Source: Brachionus rotundiformis (taxonomy: Eukaryota > Rotifera > Eurotatoria > Ploima > Brachionidae). From it: a DNA stretch of 13,809 nucleotides. The DNA is taken from the NCBI GenBank assembly GCA_016802295.1, contig JAESIW010000203.1:1107236-1121044 (forward strand), given 5' to 3'. Under the pieces are notes generated by a model. It made no database searches, was not told where the DNA came from, and saw only the letters and a program-made list of their open reading frames with translations. This document shows, piece after piece, positions 8,652-13,809 of the stretch. Position numbers and translations under genes: made by a program. Each line of letters starts with the position of its first letter. The stretch's first letter is position 1.

Positions 8652-9590
8652 GGATGTACGGATCTAAATCTTGGTGCTTCTATAAATGGGGTGAATGTCT
8701 CTATTATAGGTTATTGTGATGATATTGTAATACAAGCAACTACACCTCGACATTGTCAATTACTCCTGGACATATGTTCAAAATTTGCTCAAACATAGAA
8801 GATAGACTTTAATCCAGCTAAATCTGCTGCAATTATCTTTCAAAAAGGTAAATCTTTGAGCATAAATAAATTTAACCTGAATGGATATGAGATACCACAG
8901 ACTCAAAATGCAGAGTACCTAGGTCTCCCTATAGGTGATAGTAATTTTATCTGTAATTTTATGAAAGAAAAGTGGAAAAAAGTTGAGAGGAGTTTTTACT
9001 CCTTATACGGACTTGGTTGTAAATCAAAATCGGCATCTAAAAATTTAGTCAGTTTTGTTTATAAGCAGTTTTCCCAATCAATTTTTCGATGTCACTTAGA
9101 TTTGCTCTTTATTAGTGAAAATAAACTAAATGAACTAGACATTAGACAAAGTTTATTAATTAAAAGAACGCTGGGAATTAAGAAATTTTCAAGAATTCGA
9201 CCTCTGTTAGAAACCTTGCACTTAGAGATAGTTGAACAACTTTATATGAGACAAAAGGTATTCTTTTTAAAGCAATTAAAAAATAGCTCAGTTTGTTGGA
9301 ATATCTTGACTTTCCTTCGCGATAACTATAAAAAGTTTGATCAGAAAAATACCTCCTTTTGCAAACAACTAAATAATTTGGAGAAAAAAACTCATATTGA
9401 TGTAATGGACTATAGTTTAAAGACTTCTCTAGCAATAATTGATCATTTATTTATCGAAGAAAATCTTGGTTTAGTTGATTCAATTAAATTCATTGTGGCG
9501 AAAATCAAATTAAATATGGAATTAAACTTAGCTTACTTTAAATTTTATGATTTATTAAATGATCTTTTAAAGATAGATTTTTATAAATAA
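8652..9590 (+). pseudogene. LINE reverse transcriptase, C-terminal fragment with one in-frame stop
   Basis: This is the RNA-directed DNA polymerase of a LINE, which copies element RNA at a nicked target. The frame with codons starting at multiples of three reads NLGASINGVNVSIIGYCDDIV at about 8667-8729. It contains the catalytic YxDD box (two Mg-binding Asp) as YCDD at 8712-8723. Then follow FNPAKSAAIIFQKG (the usual box after the palm) and AEYLGLPIG (thumb entry, typical YLG motif), at about 8808-8849 and 8910-8936. After that comes a helical C-terminal region with LIKRTLGIKKFSRIRPL, ending at TAA 9588-9590. One TAG at 8796-8798 interrupts the frame between YCDD and the next box. Past that stop 263 codons stay open, and the first ATG in frame is at about 8883. 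Fingers, early palm motifs and the endonuclease are missing, so it is dead. Confidence 0.85.
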
Positions 9591-9671
9591 TTGTGTTTTT
9601 TTTTTATTTTTTTTAATTCTCTTAAATTTATAAATACTTTAATGTGTCCATGGGACTTAAACTCCAACTTG

Positions 9672-9687
9672 AATAAATAAATAAATA
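9672..9687 (+). repeat. LINE 3' tail of AATA units
   Basis: Four AATA units follow the presumed LINE 3' UTR. Short tandem tails of this type replace a poly(A) tail in many LINE clades. It marks the 3' end of the insertion and the plus-strand orientation. Confidence 0.65.
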
Positions 9688-9710
9688 TTTGATAAAATAT
9701 TTACTAAATT

Positions 9711-10353
9711 TGTGGAGAATTATACTGACGGCCGAAATGAATATTAACTAATATGTGTTTTTTTAGAAACATATTTCCTCTACAGTGTAGCTGGTGGAGC
9801 ATACGAAGTACCCAAGTTTAATGTAATATTAAATTTGAGTTACGATAACTATTGTTTCAACAATTACAGTTGTTTTTAATCACTTATTAAGAGAGCTTCC
9901 AATTTATTTAAAATAAAAAGTATATCCTTAAAGGTTTATTTTATTTAAATTTATAGAATAATTTTTAATAAATATTTTTTAATGTTTTATTGATCAAATT
10001 TTAAAAGCTTTTTTTCCAAATAAAAAAAGATACAAAAAAAAACAAAGTCATTCGTTTTGATATACTGTTTTAACCTCTGAAATAGACTTGAGAAAAATTT
10101 TTTATTACTAACTTCAAATTTTGATCTAGTATAGACCTAAAATCCGAAAATAAAAAATTTCCAACCATTTGGGAATGAAACTTTGACAATGCACAAAAAA
10201 AAATTCTTATGTAAATAAATAGATAAATAAAACAAATGCACTTTAATAATTAAAACATAAAAACAGATAAAAAAAATGTACACTCAATAATGGACACCAT
10301 ACTCTTTGCTTGTAAATTGAGCCAGAACAGACATAAAATAACTATATATACAT
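9711..10353. other. Intergenic region with the 3' UTR of the BEN gene at its right end
   Basis: No gene is seen in 9711-10100. A short palindrome, ctacagtgtag, lies at 9780-9790 beside a tRNA D-arm-like string that does not extend to a tRNA. From about 10101 to 10353 the sequence is the likely 3' untranslated region of the minus-strand gene. Confidence 0.5.
10101..10247 (-). terminator. Candidate polyadenylation signals for the BEN gene
   Basis: On the minus strand a canonical AATAAA lies at 10106-10101, about 250 nt after the stop codon. A variant ATTAAA lies at 10247-10242, about 110 nt after it. Either would give an ordinary 3' UTR length. In such AT-rich DNA these hexamers also arise by chance, so the choice is open. 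Confidence 0.4.
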
Positions 10354-12150
10354 TCAATAGACTTCACTGGCAATAGGCGCTATACTAGGATTGGTAGTGG
10401 TGGCGGTGGTGGCCGAGGAAATAGAAGGCGAGACTGACTGCTGATTAGACGGCAAGCCAGTGCTCGTATTTTTGATTAAATCGCGGCCAATGCTGCGATT
10501 TTTGGCGTCAATGGCAGTGATGCACTCTTTGCGCCATGCTTCCTCAAAGTCCTGTAAGAGCGCGGCGGCTGACTGCTGTCCGCCGGAGATATTTGCAGCC
10601 TGCTTGACCGCATGGCTATTGTACATTCTGAACGTGATCTCTTTAACTATTTGTAGTCTTCTTGGCGAGAGTTGGCGCTTGCCACGCGTGCCTGTACAAT
10701 TGCAGGTGATTCTCTCCTCTTTGGTGAACAATTCGGCGGCCAAATTCGCCGCAAAGTTTCCCCTATGCTTGGCTTTTCTGATGCACCGTTTGATCACATC
10801 TCTAGATACTAGTCTTTCCACTTCTTCACTTAGTTCAAGTTGGTCAACTATTGAGCTTGGTATGTGCCGTATGGGAGCATGTTGCGGCACTATGGACGAA
10901 AATTGTCCATTAATGGCTCCAGGATCATTTTGCGAGTACGAACTGTTCTCGTCTTCCAACGAGTCGTCGTACTCGTCGTCGATGCTGTCCTGTTGGTATT
11001 CGTTCTGAGTGGCCGAGGCGGCCATGGCTGCGGCGACCGCTGCGGCCAGAGCGGCCGCTGTCTTTGGATTTTGAGCATTGGTGGAGCTTGGCGCCATGTA
11101 GCCGGCACTAGTGGCCTGTGCCGGAGGCCGGTACGTCTGCACCGCGCCGTTCGGCACGCCGCTCATTGAGCCATGATGCATGCCGTTGTATCTGTACTGA
11201 TAGTGATATGTGTCCGGATGATGGTGGCCAGCGTAGTTGTACGAGTATGGCTGGTGCATGTAGTGATGGGGCCTGTAGCCGTTGAGTGAGGGACGGACCA
11301 GGTCCGAGTGCTTGTTGGGCACGGCGTCGCACAAGCGCTTTGCCTGTGCCATCAGTTGCTGTGTATTGGGCTCGGTGTTTCTCTTGGCCTCGCACTTGCC
11401 GGCCTCACTCGGCCGGCTCTCAGTCTTCTCCTGTTTTATGTCCGTCTTGAGCTCGTCCGAATTCTTCGAGCTCATGTTCTCCTCGCTCAAGTCGCTCAGC
11501 AAGTCCACGTCCTCCTCGACCTCTTGGTCCTTTGTTCCCTTCACTTTGATTATTTGCTCCAAACGCTTCATTCGTTTGGTCATGTAGAAATTTTGCTCTC
11601 TGATTTGGTCTATTTTGCGGCTTAGCTGAAGATTGGTGCGCAGTATTTCATTCATGGTCTTAAGGATGCAGTTTTTAAAGCTTTTGGTCTCATCGGCACC
11701 GACCACTTGTTCCATTTGAGCGTCCAAGTCGAGCTCGTCGCCGCTTGCGTTCGACAACGACTCGTTGCCGGACAGCGACGACGAGAGCTTGCGGCGCTTG
11801 CTTACTGGCTGATTTGAGTTCTCTTTGTTCTCAATGCTGAAGCTAAATTGGTCCATTTTGCTCTTGGAATTTTCCTCGTCCATGTTGTTCAGCAGGATGA
11901 GGTTTTTTTTTGGATGAAGTATGGGCCTGGCCACTTTGTTGAGCTTTTTGTGGAAGACTCGCGAGTCCTCCGAACAGGCGTCGTCCAAGCTCTCGTCGAG
12001 CTCTTCGTTGTCGAGCTCGCCGAGAGACGACGACGAGAACTTGTTCTTGACCAAGTCGGCGCCATCCTCCTCACTCTTTAGGCTAAACGTGACCGGAGGA
12101 TCGCCTACCATCTCGCTGCCACTCTTTAAACTATTTTCACTCGGATTCAT
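10354..12150 (-). CDS. BEN-domain nuclear protein, 598 residues, probable transcriptional regulator
   Basis: The protein is predicted to be nuclear and to bind DNA through a C-terminal BEN domain at about residues 440-513. The domain shows FAANLAAELFTKEER, then the TGTRGKRQLSPRRLQIVKEI core with the usual G-x-G-K-x-x-L spacing, and an aromatic FRMY end. Before it lie an acidic N-terminus (25-60), a basic KRRK motif (118-121, likely nuclear import), a coiled-coil-like segment (about 155-205, heptad L/I/M), a His/Tyr-rich stretch (291-328), an Ala-rich run (364-380) and an acidic stretch (390-402). The tail after 513 is Ser/Thr-rich. A coiled coil plus one BEN domain recalls the Insensitive/BEND5/BEND6 type, which act as repressors; that is inference. 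No BTB or zinc finger is visible. The ATG at 12150 is preceded in frame by TAA (12153-12151), so it is the natural start. The coding part is one exon and visibly GC-richer than its flanks. Confidence 0.85.
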   Translation of the reverse strand: MNPSENSLKSGSEMVGDPPVTFSLKSEEDGADLVKNKFSSSSLGELDNEELDESLDDACSEDSRVFHKKLNKVARPILHPKKNLILLNNMDEENSKSKMDQFSFSIENKENSNQPVSKRRKLSSSLSGNESLSNASGDELDLDAQMEQVVGADETKSFKNCILKTMNEILRTNLQLSRKIDQIREQNFYMTKRMKRLEQIIKVKGTKDQEVEEDVDLLSDLSEENMSSKNSDELKTDIKQEKTESRPSEAGKCEAKRNTEPNTQQLMAQAKRLCDAVPNKHSDLVRPSLNGYRPHHYMHQPYSYNYAGHHHPDTYHYQYRYNGMHHGSMSGVPNGAVQTYRPPAQATSAGYMAPSSTNAQNPKTAAALAAAVAAAMAASATQNEYQQDSIDDEYDDSLEDENSSYSQNDPGAINGQFSSIVPQHAPIRHIPSSIVDQLELSEEVERLVSRDVIKRCIRKAKHRGNFAANLAAELFTKEERITCNCTGTRGKRQLSPRRLQIVKEITFRMYNSHAVKQAANISGGQQSAAALLQDFEEAWRKECITAIDAKNRSIGRDLIKNTSTGLPSNQQSVSPSISSATTATTTNPSIAPIASEVY

Positions 12151-12155
12151 TTAAT

Positions 12156-12223
12156 CTAAAAAATTTTTTATACTAAATTATTTTTCCATGAACCTCTTAA
12201 GCTTTTTTGTTATCTAAACTCAC
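12156..12223 (-). other. Possible 68-bp intron in the 5' UTR of the BEN gene
   Basis: On the minus strand a strong donor GTGAGT begins at 12223. An acceptor with a T-rich tract, ATTTTTTAG, ends at 12156, five bases before the ATG. A 68-bp AT-rich intron would be normal for compact invertebrate genes. An upstream ATG at about 12235 would start a short frame that, spliced, runs AAA CAT TAA and stops. It is therefore at most a tiny upstream ORF. Confidence 0.4.
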
Positions 12224-12239
12224 GTTTTATTGCCATATA

Positions 12240-12271
12240 TATAAATATATATAAAAAAATATATATTTATA
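12240..12271 (-). promoter_or_regulatory. TATA-like inverted repeat upstream of the BEN gene
   Basis: TATAAATATATA (12240-12251) and TATATATTTATA (12260-12271) are a perfect 12-bp inverted repeat with an 8-nt spacer. On the minus strand TTTATAAATA reads as a TATA box near 12273-12264, about 120 bp before the start codon and about 45 bp before the candidate donor. It could be core promoter or simply a TA-rich microsatellite. Confidence 0.35.
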
Positions 12272-12380
12272 AATTTTTCTTTTCGTAACTATGAATTTCG
12301 CTTTTTTATTTCTATACCTAACTAAATTATACTTTGATTTATATTTTTGAGCGCGTATTGTTGCTTAATTCTTGCCATGC

Positions 12381-12404
12381 CAATTTGGTGATAAAGCCAA
12401 ATTG
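12381..12404. repeat. 8-bp perfect inverted repeat, CAATTTGG / CCAAATTG
   Basis: The arms 12381-12388 and 12397-12404 flank an 8-nt loop about 235 bp upstream of the BEN start codon. CCAATTTGG at 12380-12388 is one base longer than the CCAATTGG palindrome bound by Insensitive-type BEN proteins. A link to autoregulation would be speculative. Confidence 0.35.
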
Positions 12405-13038
12405 AACAAATATGAGCTTGTACCAGAGCAACAGCTTTTTATCTCAAGTCAAAAGCAAAATCACGTACATCAGCCTTATGCCACAGACAAAAACACGATA
12501 CATTATACTCACGGAGCCTACATTGCAGACAAATTTAATTAGATGGTGCCACCCTCCAAGCTTCGCTAATCAAATTTGCCTTGCCTAGATTTTTACAGAC
12601 AAATTAAGCACTCAAATTGGTCTCATGCATGCCATTTTTCCAGAATAAAATTTGTTTTACTCTATTTGATTATTACAATTAATTATATTAATATCAGACA
12701 GAGGCACTAGACTGATGATTATGATATGGTAGCTTGGCAAAAATAAGGAGTTCATAAATGCGTGCCAAAACAACTATATTGGTGTGCAACAATGTGGCAA
12801 TGTTTATTTGGATCACAGCAATGGTCAATGATTTAACTCTGAGAAGCAAAAAAAAAATTTTAATCTACTTAATAATTTTATCTATATATTTTGATATTTA
12901 TATACATATTTTTATATATTTGAATATTTTGATAGGTTAACTTTAAGGCATGGGGTCATTTATTTAGTTTCATGCACCATGTCTGGTCACTACCACTGCT
13001 CACTTGAGCTTCTTAGCAAATTTTTAATCTTTAGGCGG

Positions 13039-13070
13039 GCGTGTAGTTAGCTCTACGCGCAAATGCGCCC
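13039..13070. repeat. GC-rich hairpin in AT-rich surroundings
   Basis: GCGTGTAG (13039-13046) pairs with CTACGCGC (13053-13060) with one G-T position, around loop TTAGCT. An alternative outer pairing, GGGC (13037-13040) with GCCC (13067-13070), overlaps it. The patch contains several CpG dinucleotides, rare in this region. Confidence 0.35.
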
Positions 13071-13346
13071 AAATTACCTAATAACAATAAATTAGTCACC
13101 AATTTAAAATAAAATTATTTTTTTATGCAAATCGATGTCAATAGTAAGCAATTTAGATAAACGCTTATTAGCCAACAATAATAAATTATTCACCTACACA
13201 ATGTTCGTAAAATTTTTATTAAAATAGAATTAAGTGAAAATATAAGAACATATTTCGTAGCAGTATTTTAGATTTAAAAATCCGAAAATCATAAACAAAT
13301 ATTTGTTTATTGATTTGGCAAAGAGAAAATAAAATAAAAAACGCTA

Positions 13347-13495
13347 CTATAATGTAAAGACTAGAAATTCGACACCATAGCAGTGTCTTGCAGTTAGAGC
13401 AGCCTCCTCGGCACTTCTTAAACCAATAGAATTTATGCATTTTCTGTAAAGAGCTTCATCAGAAAATGGCAAGACTTTGATTTCATGAATACTTG
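13347..13495 (-). other. Unrecognised protein-like open stretch, possible exon fragment
   Basis: On the minus strand a frame is open from at least 13529 to the TAG at 13349-13347. The last 49 codons, from about 13493, look strongly gene-like: SIHEIKVLPFSDEALYRK, then NSIGLRSAEEAALTARHCYG, then VEFLVFTL. They use GC-containing codons such as GCC GAG GAG GCT GCT, unlike the flanks. No in-frame ATG precedes them, so this would be a last exon or a transposon or gene scrap. AACAAG before codon AGT is a possible acceptor. I do not recognise the peptide. The overlapping 73-codon frame at 13219-13440 on the same strand shares this GC-rich core but continues into low-complexity F/I/L and is less likely. 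Confidence 0.35.
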
Positions 13496-13529
13496 TTAAA
13501 CATTTAAATCTTAATTGATTAATTAATAA

Positions 13530-13809
13530 TACTATAATAATATAATTTTAAAAAACTTTTAACTATTTAATAATTTTCCTTTTAAAACTAATGTAAAGTC
13601 TCGGTTTTGGACTTTAAAGGGATTAAAGGCAAGAAATAGTTACAAGTTTATTAAATGGAATCCAAAATTGTAACAATAAAATTTAGATTTTTTTAAAGCC
13701 AATTGCCGTCTTTAGAAAAAATTTCTGTTATAAAATATTAATGAATTAATTCTGAGCCTACAGAAAAATCTGATCAAAGCCTAAAAAAGCTTAAAGAAAA
13801 ACTAAAAGT
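13530..13809. other. AT-rich region without a recognised gene
   Basis: I see nothing that can be supported here. An interrupted CCAATTGC word near 13699 is the only notable motif. Confidence 0.5.

Larger units (their letters stand above)
8652..9691 (+). mobile_element. 5'-truncated LINE (non-LTR retrotransposon)
   Basis: This insert holds the C-terminal part of a LINE reverse transcriptase, a short 3' UTR (9591-9671) and a tail of AATA repeats (9672-9687). Truncation at the 5' side is the usual outcome of target-primed reverse transcription. The flank before it, ataaaatttttttactatatt (8631-8651), resembles the flank after it, ataaaatatttactaaatt (9692-9710): about 17 of 19 positions match with a 2-bp gap. 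That would be a diverged target-site duplication and sets the 5' junction near 8652. In AT-rich DNA this match could be fortuitous, so the 5' junction is uncertain by some bases. The clade is not determined. No RNase H or CCHC knuckle is visible. Confidence 0.75.
12272..13346. other. Upstream region of the BEN gene, no recognised gene
   Basis: The part at 12350-12640 is less AT-rich than the rest and holds three exact copies of CAGACAAA, at 12484, 12526 and 12596, which may be regulatory. The 60-codon plus frame at 12758-12940 ends in a low-complexity I/Y/F tail and is not believed. Hairpins are listed separately. Nothing else stands out. Confidence 0.45.

Noticed and set aside
9178..9435. 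85-codon minus-strand frame inside the LINE
   Set aside because: It is antisense to the clearly coding reverse-transcriptase fragment.
9780..9830. tRNA A-box-like agctggtggagca next to ctacagtgtag
   Set aside because: No matching T-arm or acceptor stem follows, no anticodon arm folds, and no partner inverted repeat for a transposon end was found nearby.
10460..11587. Several long plus-strand and other-frame minus-strand frames across the BEN gene
   Set aside because: They are shadows of the GC-richer BEN coding sequence; only the 598-codon frame has a recognisable domain and balanced composition.
12758..12940. 60-codon ATG frame on the plus strand
   Set aside because: The second half is a run of I, Y and F from TA-rich sequence, with no homology recognised and no upstream signals.
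1..13809. CRISPR array, prokaryotic operon or phage genes
   Set aside because: No regularly spaced identical repeats were seen, gene density is far too low, and the one intact gene is of animal type.

Overview
The window looks like a piece of an AT-rich invertebrate (metazoan) nuclear genome. The evidence is one complete BEN-domain nuclear protein gene, a 5'-truncated non-LTR retrotransposon, a piggyBac-type MITE, no bacterial-style gene packing, and long stretches dense in A and T. The composition and the likely very short 5'UTR intron would suit a rotifer such as Brachionus or a similar AT-rich lophotrochozoan. That placement is a guess, not something the sequence proves.

Layout. Positions 1-7074 hold no convincing gene. 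They contain at least two families of old, diverged repeats: one with copies near 741-970, 1208-1299 and 4090-4670, and one with copies at 1822-1929 and 4740-4847. A few short protein-like open stretches lie among them. At 7075-7305 on the minus strand there is a decayed coding fragment that may come from a Helitron. Positions 8161-8375 are a 215-bp non-coding transposon with near-perfect terminal inverted repeats and TTAA on both sides, which is the hallmark of a piggyBac-family MITE. About 270 bp further on, from about 8652 to 9691, lies the 3' part of a LINE. It retains the reverse-transcriptase catalytic box (YCDD), has one in-frame stop, and ends in an AATA-repeat tail.

The only intact gene is on the minus strand, 12150 down to 10354. 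It encodes a 598-residue protein with a basic nuclear-localisation-like motif, a coiled coil, His/Tyr-rich and Ala-rich tracts and a C-terminal BEN domain, so it is probably a DNA-binding transcriptional regulator. A possible 68-bp 5'UTR intron, a TATA-like inverted repeat and polyadenylation signals fit around it. Its coding region is visibly much richer in G+C than its surroundings. Upstream of it, 12280-13809 is mostly AT-rich, with a few hairpins, a thrice-repeated octamer and one unrecognised protein-like open stretch at 13347-13495 (minus).

The genes do not form a pathway. The picture is one regulatory gene embedded in transposon-littered DNA. I did not find a clear new multi-gene system. 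The strongest non-obvious signals are the piggyBac MITE, the repeat pair at 1822/4740 with a shared open frame and stop codon, and the two orphan protein-like islands.
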